Position numbers and translations under genes: made by a program
Notes under the pieces: generated by a model
Told to the model about the DNA's origin: nothing
Database searches by the model: none
Seen by the model: the letters and a program-made list of their open reading frames with translations, nothing else
Part shown: one piece after another, positions 8,734-17,080 of the stretch
Numbering within the stretch: position 1 is the first letter of the stretch
Layout: the number at the start of each line of letters is the position of its first letter
Assembly (NCBI RefSeq): GCF_000282495.1
Contig: NZ_AKJE01000087.1
Location: forward strand, 89,138 to 153,137
Direction: 5' to 3'
DNA length: 64,000 nucleotides
Source: Pseudomonas sp. GM79
GTDB lineage: Bacteria; Pseudomonadota; Gammaproteobacteria; Pseudomonadales; Pseudomonadaceae

Positions 8734-8887
8734 AAGAGGCTCCTTGTGGGCTGTCATATAAGCATCACCAAAGCTTCATGGCGATGACACCGGGGCTACA
8801 TAGCCTGACTTTGCACAACACGGCTGCATAAAGAAAGTCGATCGGCTGCAACCCAAGACGGGTGGCCAGCCCGCACGGAGACTCACA

Positions 8888-9643
8888 ATGACTCAGATCG
8901 CCCGCATCAGCGACACCGGCAATGAACGCCGCCTGCAAGCCGAACGCCTAGTGGGCGCCGAGGCGTTGCAGGAAGCCCAGGCCTTGCGCTTCAACGTGTT
9001 CAGCGGCGAATTCAACGCCAAGCTGAAAGGCGCGGAGCTGGGTCTGGACATGGATGACTATGATGTTCACTGCGCCCACATCGGCGTGCGTGACTTGAAC
9101 ACCGGGCGCCTGGTGGCGACCACCCGTTTGCTCGACCATACAGCGGCCAGCAGCCTGGGCAAGTTCTACAGCGAAGAAGAATTCAGCCTGCATGGCCTGA
9201 TCCATCTGAAAGGCCCGATCCTGGAAATCGGTCGCACCTGCGTCGACCCGGCCTACCGCAACGGCGGCACTATCGCTGTGCTCTGGGGTGAACTGGCCGA
9301 AGTGCTGAACCAGGGCGGCTACAGCTATTTGATGGGTTGCGCGAGCATCCCAATGCAGGACGGCGGCATTCAAGCTCACGCGATCATGCAGCGTCTGCGC
9401 GAACGCTACCTGTGCACCGAACACCTGCGAGCCGAGCCGAAGAAGCCATTGCCGACGCTCGATATTCCGTCCAACGTCATCGCCGAAATGCCGCCGCTGC
9501 TCAAGGCCTACATGCGCCTGGGCGCGAAAATCTGCGGCGAGCCGTGCTGGGACGAAGACTTCCAGGTGGCCGACGTGTTCATCCTGCTCAAGCGCGACGA
9601 GCTTTGCCCGCGCTACGCCAAGCACTTCAAGGCGGCTGTGTAA
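8888..9643 (+). CDS. olsB: L-ornithine N(alpha)-acyltransferase
   Basis: 251 residues with a GNAT/autoinducer-synthase-like fold. It transfers a 3-hydroxyacyl chain from acyl-carrier protein to the alpha-amino group of ornithine, making lyso-ornithine lipid. Typical segments are RFNVFSGEFN, ATTRLLD near 75, LEIGRTCVDPAYRNGG near 110-125 and YLMGCASIPMQDG. The start ATG is preceded by GGAG at 8 bases. Its stop (TAA) shares a base with the start of olsA (TAATG), so the pair is translationally coupled. In many bacteria ornithine lipids replace phospholipids under phosphate limitation. No clear Pho box was found in the 150 bases upstream. Confidence 0.93.
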   Translation: MTQIARISDTGNERRLQAERLVGAEALQEAQALRFNVFSGEFNAKLKGAELGLDMDDYDVHCAHIGVRDLNTGRLVATTRLLDHTAASSLGKFYSEEEFSLHGLIHLKGPILEIGRTCVDPAYRNGGTIAVLWGELAEVLNQGGYSYLMGCASIPMQDGGIQAHAIMQRLRERYLCTEHLRAEPKKPLPTLDIPSNVIAEMPPLLKAYMRLGAKICGEPCWDEDFQVADVFILLKRDELCPRYAKHFKAAV

Positions 9644-10434
9644 TGAGCCGCTTGCGGGTGTACGCGCGAATTGCGCGAGTGCTTTTGGTCGTGACGCTGG
9701 GCTTGAGCATGGCCAGTGTGTTCGGGTTGTTCGAGCGACTGGGGATTGCCCATTCGATGGTCCGTCGCCAGCGCTGGTCGCGGTTTTTCATGGCGCGGCT
9801 GAGCAATGCCCTGCCCTTTCGCGTGACCGTGCATGGTGAATTACCAAAGGCGCCAATGCTCTGGGTGAGCAATCACGTGTCCTGGACCGACATTCCGCTG
9901 CTGGGCATGCTCACGCCGCTGTCGTTCCTGTCCAAGGCCGAAGTGCGCACCTGGCCAGTGGCGGGCTGGTTGGCGGCCAAGGCCGGCAGCCTGTTCATTC
10001 GCCGTGGTTCAGGCGACAGTCAGTTGATCCGCAAACAGATGACCCGTCATCTGGAGCAGGAACATCCACTGCTGATGTTCCCCGAAGGCACCACCACCGA
10101 TGGCCGCTCGCTGCGTACGTTTCATGGCCGTTTGCTGTCCGCGGCGATCGATTCCGAAGTGGCGCTGCAACCGGTGGCGATTCGTTATCTGCGCGACGGC
10201 GAGCTCGATACCCTGGCACCGTTCATTGGCGATGATGATTTGCTCTCGCACCTGATGCGCTTGTTCGCCAATGATCGGGGTGAGGTGGAGATTCATCTGC
10301 TCAAACCGATCGAATGTCAGGACCGGGAACGTGCGGCGCTGGCGTTCGAAGCGCAGCAGGCGGTGCAGAGGGCGTTGTTTGGGGCGATTGCGCAGACACA
10401 ACAGGAGCCGCTACGCCCTGCGATCGCGGCCTGA
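9643..10434 (+). CDS. olsA: Lyso-ornithine lipid O-acyltransferase (PlsC family)
   Basis: 263 residues from the ATG that overlaps the olsB stop. There is an N-terminal membrane helix (RVLLVVTLGLSMASVFGLF). The PlsC-type acyltransferase blocks follow: NHVSWTD (H-x4-D catalytic motif, ~res 76), then the substrate-binding FPEGTTTDG (~res 150). It adds the second acyl chain to the hydroxyl of lyso-ornithine lipid at the inner membrane. The adjacent olsB gives the assignment; on its own it could be any 1-acylglycerol-3-phosphate acyltransferase. The frame is open far upstream inside olsB, but only this start is coupled and correctly sized. Confidence 0.92.
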   Translation: MSRLRVYARIARVLLVVTLGLSMASVFGLFERLGIAHSMVRRQRWSRFFMARLSNALPFRVTVHGELPKAPMLWVSNHVSWTDIPLLGMLTPLSFLSKAEVRTWPVAGWLAAKAGSLFIRRGSGDSQLIRKQMTRHLEQEHPLLMFPEGTTTDGRSLRTFHGRLLSAAIDSEVALQPVAIRYLRDGELDTLAPFIGDDDLLSHLMRLFANDRGEVEIHLLKPIECQDRERAALAFEAQQAVQRALFGAIAQTQQEPLRPAIAA

Positions 10435-10445
10435 CACAAATCCCC

Positions 10446-10535
10446 TGTGGGAGCGGGCTTGCTCGCGAAAGCGGTTTGACAGTCAGCACATGTGTTGAAT
10501 GTGAAGCAGCCTTCGCGAGCAAGCCCGCTCCCACA
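10446..10535. repeat. REPIN, family A
   Basis: Inverted pair of the GTGGGAGCGGGCTTGCTCGC core between the convergent olsA and acpH genes; it probably sits in both 3' untranslated regions. Confidence 0.93.
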
Positions 10536-11111
10536 TTAGATTCGCGGTGTCGCAGCGAATGCCTGCAACTGGGGATAGAACAACCGGAAATCCTCGCTCA
10601 ACGGTTCATACAACCGCCGCAATTCCTCCATCGCACCCGCCAACTCCTCCGGCCGGGTCAACCTGCGCGAAATCCCCCGCAGCACCTGCTCAAGCACTTC
10701 GAATTCCTGATATGAACCCAGCCAATCATTGGCCACCATGTGCGGTGCAATTCGCGCCAGGCGCTCCGGCAGCTGCGGTTCGGCGGACAGCACCCGATAA
10801 ACGTGCGCGGTGAACTGCTCAAGCGGTTGATCTGCGTAAAGCGTCCAGTCCCGCGCCAGGCAGTGGTCGAAAAACACATCGAGCACAATCCCGGCGTAAC
10901 GCCGGCGCGTGAGGGAAAACCGCGACAAGGCGATGTCCACCAGCGGATGGCGGTCGGTAAACACGTCGATGCTGCGGTGCAACTGGATGGCCGCTTCGAT
11001 CTCCGGATCGAACTGCCCTTGCAGCCGTCCTTTGACGAAATCGCCATACAGACTGCCGAGCATTTGACCGGGGCGCTGGCCACCGAGGTGCAGATGTGCG
11101 AGATAGTTCAT
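10536..11111 (-). CDS. acpH: Acyl carrier protein phosphodiesterase
   Basis: 191 residues, close to E. coli AcpH (193). The N-terminus MNYLAHLHLGGQRPGQMLGS, the GDFVKG segment, a QLHRSIDVFTDRHP motif near 45-55 and LDVFFDHCLARDW are characteristic. The conserved His/Asp residues form the HD-like metal site. It removes the 4'-phosphopantetheine arm from holo-ACP in the cytoplasm. It is convergent with olsA, whose pathway uses ACP-bound acyl chains; this may be coincidence. Confidence 0.9.
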   Translation of the reverse strand: MNYLAHLHLGGQRPGQMLGSLYGDFVKGRLQGQFDPEIEAAIQLHRSIDVFTDRHPLVDIALSRFSLTRRRYAGIVLDVFFDHCLARDWTLYADQPLEQFTAHVYRVLSAEPQLPERLARIAPHMVANDWLGSYQEFEVLEQVLRGISRRLTRPEELAGAMEELRRLYEPLSEDFRLFYPQLQAFAATPRI

Positions 11112-11137
11112 GCGCGCAGCTTAGCACTGCGCCATCC

Positions 11138-11241
11138 ATATCGTTATAACCCGATATACCGATTCATGCGGTCATCAGACCAAAATCATATTGGTATATC
11201 GCGAAGTACCGATTTAAAGTTCGCCTCATCGCGATATAGCG
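11138..11241. promoter_or_regulatory. Candidate operator region of the arsR-xenB operon (repeated CGATATA motifs)
   Basis: Four copies of an ATATCG/CGATAT element lie in the ~150 bases before the ArsR gene: ATATCG at 11138, CGATATACC at 11152-11160, its exact inverted partner GGTATATCG at 11193-11201, and CGATATA at 11232-11238. The 9-bp inverted pair is perfect. The AT-rich symmetric elements directly ahead of a small winged-helix regulator suggest autoregulatory binding sites. This is inferred, not demonstrated. Confidence 0.55.
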
Positions 11242-11265
11242 TTTTACTCATCACGAGCCCAAACC

Positions 11266-11586
11266 ATGACCATCGACCTCGACGAAATAATAAAAGCGCT
11301 GGCACACCCAGTACGCCGAGACATCCTCATCTGGCTGAAAGACCCCAAGGTCCAGTTCCCGGAACAACTCCACAACCACGAGTACGGCATTTGCGCCGGA
11401 CAGATCGATCAACGCTGCGGCCTGTCGCAGTCGACCGTGTCCGCCCATTTGGCGACCTTGCAACGGGCGGGACTGATCAGCAGCCAGAAAGCCGGTCAAT
11501 GGCACTTCTTCAAACGCAACGAGGACGTGATTCAGGCGTTCCTCGACGCCATCGACAAGGAGCTCCGCGCTCCGACAAGGAACTGA
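11266..11586 (+). CDS. ArsR-family winged-helix transcriptional regulator
   Basis: 106 residues: DEIIKALAHPVRRDILIWLKD (ArsR start), GICAGQIDQRCGLSQSTVSAHLATLQRAGLI with the recognition helix around 57-70, then the wing (QKAGQWHFFKRN). No clear CxCxxC metal site; only two cysteines are present (GICAGQ and QRCGLS), so sensing may be thiol-, redox- or ligand-based rather than ArsR-type metal binding. It starts three bases before the MFS gene start region and forms an operon with the exporter and xenB. Most likely a repressor of these three genes acting at the sites upstream. Confidence 0.88.
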   Translation: MTIDLDEIIKALAHPVRRDILIWLKDPKVQFPEQLHNHEYGICAGQIDQRCGLSQSTVSAHLATLQRAGLISSQKAGQWHFFKRNEDVIQAFLDAIDKELRAPTRN

Positions 11587-11588
11587 CA

Positions 11589-12755
11589 ATGCCCCTCTCG
11601 CTACTCATTCTGGCCTTGAGCGCCTTCGCCATCGGCACCACCGAGTTCGTCATCATGGGCCTGTTGCCCGAGGTGGCGGCCGATCTTGGTGTGTCGATCC
11701 CCGGCGCCGGCTGGCTGGTGACCGGTTACGCCCTGGGCGTGGCCATCGGCGCACCGTTCATGGCACTGGCCACCGCCAGGCTGCCGCGCAAGGCCGCATT
11801 GGTAGCGTTGATGGGCATCTTCATCATCGGCAATCTGCTCTGCGCCCTGGCCAGTGACTACAACGTTTTGATGTTTGCCCGTGTGGTCACCGCGCTCTGT
11901 CACGGCGCCTTCTTCGGCATCGGTTCGGTGGTGGCGGCAGGTCTGGTACCGGCCAACAAACGTGCATTGGCCGTGGCCTTGATGTTCACCGGCCTGACTC
12001 TGGCCAACGTTCTCGGCGTGCCGCTGGGCACCGCGCTCGGTCAGGAAGCCGGCTGGCGTTCGACCTTCTGGGCGGTGACCGTGATCGGTGTGATTGCACT
12101 GATCGGCCTGATCCGCTTCCTGCCGGCCAAGCGCGACGAAGAGAAACTCGACATGCGCGCCGAACTGCGCGCCCTCAAAGGCGCCGGCATCTGGTTGTCG
12201 TTGAGCATGACTGCATTGTTCGCCGCCTCGGTCTTCACCTTGTTCACCTATGTCGCCCCGCTGTTGGGCGAGGTCACTGGAGTCTCGCCACGCGGCGTGA
12301 CCTGGACCTTGATGCTCATCGGTCTGGGCCTGACGGTCGGCAACATCATCGGCGGCAAGCTGGCTGACAAAAGCCTGGCTGCGACGCTGATCGGTGTGTT
12401 CATCACCATGGCGGTCGTATCCACCGTGCTGACCTGGACCAGCATTGCCGTGATTCCGACCGAAATCACCCTGTTCCTGTGGGCCACCGCGTGCTTCGCC
12501 GCCGTACCCGCGCTGCAAGTGAATGTTGTGACCTACGGCAAGGCGGCACCCAACCTGGTATCGACCCTGAACATCGGCGCTTTCAACGTCGGCAACGCAC
12601 TCGGTGCCTGGGTCGGCGGCAGCGTCATCGCCCATGGCTTCGGTCTCACCCGCGTGCCACTCGCGGCAGCCGCACTGGCGGTACTCGCATTGCTGGTGAC
12701 CCTGATTACTTTCCGTCAGAACGGCGATGCCGAACTGGCCCCCGCTACTAACTGA
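11589..12755 (+). CDS. MFS drug/metabolite exporter (AraJ/YdhP-like)
   Basis: 388 residues from ATG 11589, with AAGGA about 8 bases ahead. Twelve hydrophobic segments are visible. The drug-proton-antiporter (DHA1) pattern is clear: FAIGTTEFVIMGLLPEVAADLGVS in TM1, then GWLVTGYALGVAIGAP in TM2. It sits between an ArsR regulator and an Old Yellow Enzyme, suggesting export of an electrophilic or aromatic compound that XenB reduces. The substrate cannot be told from sequence. The frame is open ~850 bases further upstream across the arsR gene in another frame; that extension is not real. Confidence 0.88.
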   Translation: MPLSLLILALSAFAIGTTEFVIMGLLPEVAADLGVSIPGAGWLVTGYALGVAIGAPFMALATARLPRKAALVALMGIFIIGNLLCALASDYNVLMFARVVTALCHGAFFGIGSVVAAGLVPANKRALAVALMFTGLTLANVLGVPLGTALGQEAGWRSTFWAVTVIGVIALIGLIRFLPAKRDEEKLDMRAELRALKGAGIWLSLSMTALFAASVFTLFTYVAPLLGEVTGVSPRGVTWTLMLIGLGLTVGNIIGGKLADKSLAATLIGVFITMAVVSTVLTWTSIAVIPTEITLFLWATACFAAVPALQVNVVTYGKAAPNLVSTLNIGAFNVGNALGAWVGGSVIAHGFGLTRVPLAAAALAVLALLVTLITFRQNGDAELAPATN

Positions 12756-12776
12756 TCGCTAAAAGAGAGCTATTTC

Positions 12777-13826
12777 ATGACGACTATTTTCGATCCGATC
12801 AAACTGGGCGACCTCGAGTTGGCCAACCGCATCATCATGGCGCCGCTGACCCGCTGCCGCGCCGACGAAGGCCGTGTGCCGAATGCGTTGATGGCCGAGT
12901 ACTACGTACAACGCGCCTCTGCCGGTCTGATCCTCAGCGAAGCGACTTCGGTAACACCGATAGGCGTGGGCTACCCGGACACTCCCGGTATCTGGTCCAA
13001 CGACCAGGTGCGCGGCTGGAGCAACGTGACCAAAGCAATCCACGGCGCGGGCGGCAAAATCTTCCTGCAACTGTGGCACGTGGGCCGGATTTCCCACCCC
13101 TTGTACCTGAACGGCGAAGCACCGGTCGCACCGAGTGCCATCCAGCCTAAGGGTCATGTCAGCCTGGTGCGTCCATTGGCCGACTTCCCAACCCCGCGTG
13201 CCCTGGAAACCGCTGAAATCGCCGACATCATCGACGCTTACCGCCTGGGTGCCGAGAACGCCAAGGCTGCCGGTTTCGACGGTGTGGAAATCCACGGCGC
13301 CAACGGTTACCTGCTCGACCAGTTCCTGCAAAGCAGCACCAACCAGCGCACCGACAACTACGGCGGCTCCCTGGAAAACCGTGCGCGCCTGTTGCTGGAA
13401 GTGACCGATGCCGCCATCGAAATCTGGGGCGCGGGCCGCGTGGGTGTGCACCTGTCACCCCGTGCCGATCTCCATGACATGGGCGACGACAACCTGTCCG
13501 AGACCTTCACCTACGTCGCTCGCGAACTGGGCAAGCGTGGCATCGCCTTCATTTGCTCGCGCGAGAAAGAAGCTGGTGACAGCCTCGGCCCACAAATGAA
13601 GGAAGCCTTCGGCGGCCCGTACATCGCCAACGAACGCTTCACCAAGGACAGCGCCAACGAATGGCTCGCCAGTGGCAAGGCTGACGCAGTGGCATTCGGT
13701 GTACCGTTTATCGCCAACCCGGACCTGCCGGCACGTTTGAAGGCCGATGCGCCGTTGAATGAAGCACGTCCGGAACTGTTCTATGCGAAGGGTCCGGTCG
13801 GTTACATCGACTACCCGGCGCTGTAA
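12777..13826 (+). CDS. xenB: Old Yellow Enzyme-type alkene/xenobiotic reductase
   Basis: 349 residues, FMN-dependent (alpha/beta)8 barrel. Visible features: IIMAPLTRCRA near 20-29 (flavin contact), LQLWHVGRISHP at 98-108, His173 and Asn176 in EIHGANGYLLDQF (these bind the carbonyl or nitro group; Tyr178 is the proton donor), then QRTDNYGGSLENRARLLLE. The whole sequence is close to my recollection of XenB of P. fluorescens and NemA, which reduce enones, N-ethylmaleimide and nitro-explosives with NADPH. Last gene of the arsR-MFS-xenB operon, followed by a terminator. Confidence 0.9.
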   Translation: MTTIFDPIKLGDLELANRIIMAPLTRCRADEGRVPNALMAEYYVQRASAGLILSEATSVTPIGVGYPDTPGIWSNDQVRGWSNVTKAIHGAGGKIFLQLWHVGRISHPLYLNGEAPVAPSAIQPKGHVSLVRPLADFPTPRALETAEIADIIDAYRLGAENAKAAGFDGVEIHGANGYLLDQFLQSSTNQRTDNYGGSLENRARLLLEVTDAAIEIWGAGRVGVHLSPRADLHDMGDDNLSETFTYVARELGKRGIAFICSREKEAGDSLGPQMKEAFGGPYIANERFTKDSANEWLASGKADAVAFGVPFIANPDLPARLKADAPLNEARPELFYAKGPVGYIDYPAL

Positions 13827-13842
13827 ACGTCCGCCGTTGAAA

Positions 13843-13884
13843 TGCAAAAGCCCCGACTCGAAAGAGCCGGGGCTTTTGCATTTT
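13843..13884 (+). terminator. Rho-independent terminator after xenB
   Basis: Stem TGCAAAAGCCCCGACTC / GAGCCGGGGCTTTTGCA with a GAAA loop and one mismatch, followed by TTTT, 16 bases after the xenB stop. Confidence 0.88.
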
Positions 13885-13894
13885 GCATATAGAA

Positions 13895-13973
13895 GATCAA
13901 AAGATCGCAGCCTTCGGCAGCTCCTACAGGGTGTACGCCATTCAAATGCAGGAGTTGCCGAAGGCTGCGATCT
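13895..13973. repeat. REPIN, family B
   Basis: Inverted pair of the GTAGGAGCTGCCGAAGGCTG-type core (one arm diverged to caggagttg), ending two bases before the stop codon of the minus-strand permease gene. Confidence 0.88.
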
Positions 13974-13975
13974 TG

Positions 13976-14860
13976 TCAGCGTTTGCGCTGCCCCCAGGCG
14001 ACCGCAAGACCGCTGAGGCAAATCACCGTGATCCCGATCACGCCGAAGCTGTCCGGGGTATGGTCGAAGATCAAATACCCGTACATCCCCGCAAACAGGA
14101 TCTGCCCATAGCTGAAGGGTGCCAGCATCGCCGGCGCTGCATGGCGGAAGGCCTGGGTCAACAACATGTGACCGAGCATGCCACAAGTGCCCAGCCCGAT
14201 CATGAACAGGCCGTGCAGCAACGTTGGCGTGCTCCAGAAAAACGGCAACAACGCAGTCATGATCAGGCTGTTGAGAATGCCGGTGAGAAAGTTGCTGGTG
14301 GTCGGGCTGTCGATACCGCTGAGCAGGCGGGTGAGCAATTGATAGAAGCCAAAACACAAGGCCGAGCACAGTGGCAGCAAGATCGCCGGGGTGAACAGCG
14401 CACCACCGGGCCGCACGACGATCAACACGCCGACAAATCCACCCAGTACCGCCAGCCACTGATTGCGGGTTACCCGCTCATGCAGCAACGGTACGGACAA
14501 TGCGGTCACTAATAAAGGCGCAAGAAAAGTGACGGCTGTGGCTTCAGCCAAGGGGATGTAACGCAGACCGGTAGTGAAAAACAGGCTGGTGCCAATCAGG
14601 CACAGGGCGCGTAATAACTGCAAACCCGGACGCTTGGTGCGCACCACCACCGAGAAACCACTGCGTGGCACGAAAATCACCAGCATCAACAAGGTGTGCA
14701 CCACGTAGCGTGCCCAAACCACCATCACGATCGGATAGAACCCGGACAGGTACTTGGACAAAGTGTCGTGACTGGCGAACAACAAAACCGCCAGGCAGAT
14801 CAGCGCGATACCCTTTATCGGCTGCTCGGCGCCCTTGTAGCCCGGGTGGTTAACATTCAT
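13976..14860 (-). CDS. DMT superfamily (EamA) permease
   Basis: 294 residues with ten predicted membrane helices in two EamA repeats (about 15-145 and 155-290). Helices include GIALICLAVLLFASHDTLSKYL at the start and GIALGTCGMLGHML in the second half. Members export amino acids, amines or other small metabolites; the substrate is unknown. It lies downstream of the TtgR/EmhR repressor gene on the same strand. Its 5' region carries a sequence resembling the efflux-pump operator region (see 14895-14921), hinting at shared control. Confidence 0.85.
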   Translation of the reverse strand: MNVNHPGYKGAEQPIKGIALICLAVLLFASHDTLSKYLSGFYPIVMVVWARYVVHTLLMLVIFVPRSGFSVVVRTKRPGLQLLRALCLIGTSLFFTTGLRYIPLAEATAVTFLAPLLVTALSVPLLHERVTRNQWLAVLGGFVGVLIVVRPGGALFTPAILLPLCSALCFGFYQLLTRLLSGIDSPTTSNFLTGILNSLIMTALLPFFWSTPTLLHGLFMIGLGTCGMLGHMLLTQAFRHAAPAMLAPFSYGQILFAGMYGYLIFDHTPDSFGVIGITVICLSGLAVAWGQRKR

Positions 14861-14894
14861 TCACACACTCGACACAAAATCCCTACAAAATACG

Positions 14895-14921
14895 TAGCTC
14901 GCTACCTATCAACCTGGCAAA
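14895..14921. promoter_or_regulatory. Diverged copy of the emhA operator-flank sequence, upstream of the DMT gene
   Basis: 27 bases here match 22 of the 27 bases at 15835-15861 next to the efflux operator (shared TAGC..GCTAC.TATC.ACC.GGCAAA). An ACGTACGTATATA stretch follows, similar to ACGTAAGTATATT in the known-type operator. Suggests a second, weaker EmhR-responsive element in front of the DMT gene. Inference only. Confidence 0.4.
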
Positions 14922-15021
14922 CGTACGTATATAAAAGCACCCCATTACAGAAAGGCGAGTGAAGCAGGGACATTCCCCGCTTCAATTCTTGACACAAATG
15001 GATCCAATTACGCATTTTGTT

Positions 15022-15654
15022 TCATTTGCGCAGGCTGGGACTCAAGCGCAGCATATCCAACGCTGTATCGACACAGCGCTCGGCTTCGGTGTGCAGTTGA
15101 AAGCTGTCGGGAGCCAACAGCCACTGATACAGAATGCCATCGACGTACGCATGCAGACTGATGGCCGCGCGGGCCGTGTCGAGGTCTTCCGGCAACTGCC
15201 CGCGATTCACCGCATTACTCAGGGCCAGAGCGATTCGCACATTGCAATCGAGACTGACCGTTCGGCGCTGCTGGCGCAGGTCGCACATTTCATCAGTGAA
15301 TTCGCACTTATGAAACAGAATCTCATTGATGCGTCGGGTTTTCGGGTCCAGGGCAACTTGATGAAACAAATGAATCAGCAGCTTGCGCATGCAGCCCAGC
15401 GGATCGAGTTCATCTTCGCTTTCACTGGCCTTGGCCATTTCATCCAGCGGCTCATGCAAGGTATCGAGCATCGCCTGCACCAGATCCGCCTTATTACTGA
15501 AATGCCAGTAGATGGCCCCGCGAGTCACGCCGGCCAGGGTCGCGATATCGGCCAGCGTCGTGCGGGCCACGCCGCGCTCGTAAAAGGCTTTTTCTGCCGC
15601 TTCGAGTATCTGGCTTCGGGTTTCTTGAGCTTCCTCTTTGGTACGACGGACCAT
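15022..15654 (-). CDS. emhR: TetR-family repressor of RND efflux (TtgR/EmhR)
   Basis: 210 residues. The N-terminal HTH (VRRTKEEAQETRSQILEAAE, then TTLADIATLAGVTRGAIYWHFSNKADL, residues ~1-55) and the C-terminal ligand-binding domain match TtgR, AcrR and EmhR. In P. putida TtgR binds flavonoids, antibiotics and other aromatics and releases its operator between ttgR and ttgA. Here the gene is likewise divergent from the pump genes with the operator in the 265-base gap. Called emhR because of the fluorescens-type context; ttgR is the P. putida name. Confidence 0.9.
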   Translation of the reverse strand: MVRRTKEEAQETRSQILEAAEKAFYERGVARTTLADIATLAGVTRGAIYWHFSNKADLVQAMLDTLHEPLDEMAKASESEDELDPLGCMRKLLIHLFHQVALDPKTRRINEILFHKCEFTDEMCDLRQQRRTVSLDCNVRIALALSNAVNRGQLPEDLDTARAAISLHAYVDGILYQWLLAPDSFQLHTEAERCVDTALDMLRLSPSLRK

Positions 15655-15800
15655 GGCAGTAAAACCTCAATCAGGGGTGCTTCAGCGATGTCTGAATATC
15701 AGCTGAAGAAAAGTGGGGCGAGCGCTCTCGGGCTTCGTCTGCGGCCTACAATTCAAACCTTTGGATGGCTTTTGTAACCGTGTGGATACATCGCCAAGGC

Positions 15801-15842
15801 CTTTACAAACAACCATGAACGTAAGTATATTCCTTAGCAAGC
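15801..15842. promoter_or_regulatory. TtgR/EmhR-type operator between emhR and emhABC
   Basis: TTTACAAACAACCATGAACG followed by TAAGTATATTCCTTAGCAA is almost the sequence I recall for the TtgR operator of P. putida, an imperfect palindrome with TTTACA and TGTAAGTA arms. Here the second arm begins CGTAAGTA. It lies in the divergent promoter region, so repressor binding would shut both promoters. Confidence 0.75.
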
Positions 15843-15919
15843 TACTTATCCACCCGGCAAAAATTTTTTAACCTTCCACATTTCTTGTGCGCAATTGCGC
15901 GCCTGACCCGAGGATCTTC

Positions 15920-17077
15920 ATGCAATTCAAGCCAGCTGTTACCGCTCTGGTTACTGCCGTCGCCCTGGCATCGCTGCTCAGCGGATGTAAAAAGGAAGAG
16001 GCGGCACCTGCCGCACCAACCCCTCAGGTCGGCGTCGTAACCCTGCAACCTCAAGCCTTCACCCTGACGTCCGAACTTCCGGGGCGCACCAGTGCGTTCC
16101 GCATCGCCGAAGTTCGCCCACAGGTCAACGGCATCATTCTCAAGCGACTGTTCAAGGAAGGCGGCGACGTCAAGGCCGGTCAGCAGCTTTATCAGATCGA
16201 CCCATCGGTCTATGACGCGACCCTGAAAAGCGCCGAAGCCAACCTGCGTTCGACCAAGTCGATCTCCGACCGCTACAAGCAACTGGTCGATGAACAGGCT
16301 GTCAGCCGTCAGGAATACGACACCGCGCAGGCCAACCGCCTGCAATCGGAAGCGTCCCTGCAAAGCGCCCAGATCAACGTGCGCTACACCAAGGTTTACG
16401 CACCGATCTCCGGTCGCATCGGCCGTTCGTCGGTGACTGAAGGCGCGCTGGTCAGCAATGGCCAAACCGACGCCATGGCCGTCATTCAGCAACTGGACCC
16501 GATCTACGTCGACGTCACCCAGTCTTCGGTGGAGCTGCTTGAGCTGCGTCGTGAACTGGAAAGCGGTCGTCTGCAAAAGGCCGGCGATAATGCCGCCGCG
16601 GTCAAGCTGACGCTCGAAGACGGCAGCCAGTACAAGCTGGACGGCAAGCTCGAGTTCTCCGAAGTTTCGGTTGACCAGACCACCGGCTCCGTAACTCTGC
16701 GTGCCGTGTTCCCGAACCCTGATCACACCCTGCTGCCGGGCATGTTCGTTCACGCTCAGTTGCAGGCTGGTGTGGACAGCGCGGCGATTCTGGCCCCGCA
16801 ACAAGGCGTGACCCGCGACCTCAAAGGCTCTCCGACCGCGCTGGTCGTCGGTCCGGACAACAAGGTCGAACTGCGTCAGCTCAAGGCCAGCCGCACTGTC
16901 GGTAACCAATGGCTGATTGAAGACGGGCTGAAGGCCGGCGATCGCGTGATCACCGAAGGGCTGCAATTCGTCAGACCTGGCGTTGAAGTGAAAGCCACTG
17001 AAGCCACTAACGTTGGCGCAAAGAGCCCGGCCACCGCACAGGCAGCTAATACTGCTGCCGGCGGCAAAGGGGAGTAA
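15920..17077 (+). CDS. emhA: RND efflux periplasmic adaptor subunit (TtgA/MexA type)
   Basis: 385 residues from ATG 15920 (GAGGATC just ahead; a GTG at 15887 is open but has no signal logic). A lipoprotein signal ends LLSGC. Then come the first beta-barrel and lipoyl half (VGVVTLQPQAFTLTSELPGRTSA), a coiled-coil hairpin (~100-150), the second lipoyl half (YAPISGRIGRSSVTEGALVS) and the beta-barrel. It bridges EmhB and EmhC in the periplasm. It ends four bases before emhB, whose ribosome site GGGGAG lies in its last codons. Confidence 0.94.
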   Translation: MQFKPAVTALVTAVALASLLSGCKKEEAAPAAPTPQVGVVTLQPQAFTLTSELPGRTSAFRIAEVRPQVNGIILKRLFKEGGDVKAGQQLYQIDPSVYDATLKSAEANLRSTKSISDRYKQLVDEQAVSRQEYDTAQANRLQSEASLQSAQINVRYTKVYAPISGRIGRSSVTEGALVSNGQTDAMAVIQQLDPIYVDVTQSSVELLELRRELESGRLQKAGDNAAAVKLTLEDGSQYKLDGKLEFSEVSVDQTTGSVTLRAVFPNPDHTLLPGMFVHAQLQAGVDSAAILAPQQGVTRDLKGSPTALVVGPDNKVELRQLKASRTVGNQWLIEDGLKAGDRVITEGLQFVRPGVEVKATEATNVGAKSPATAQAANTAAGGKGE

Positions 17078-17080
17078 ACC

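Noticed and set aside
10740..11588. Long upstream extension of the MFS exporter frame
   Set aside because: It crosses acpH in antisense and the arsR gene in another frame. The exporter has a proper start with AAGGA at 11589 and the right family length from there.
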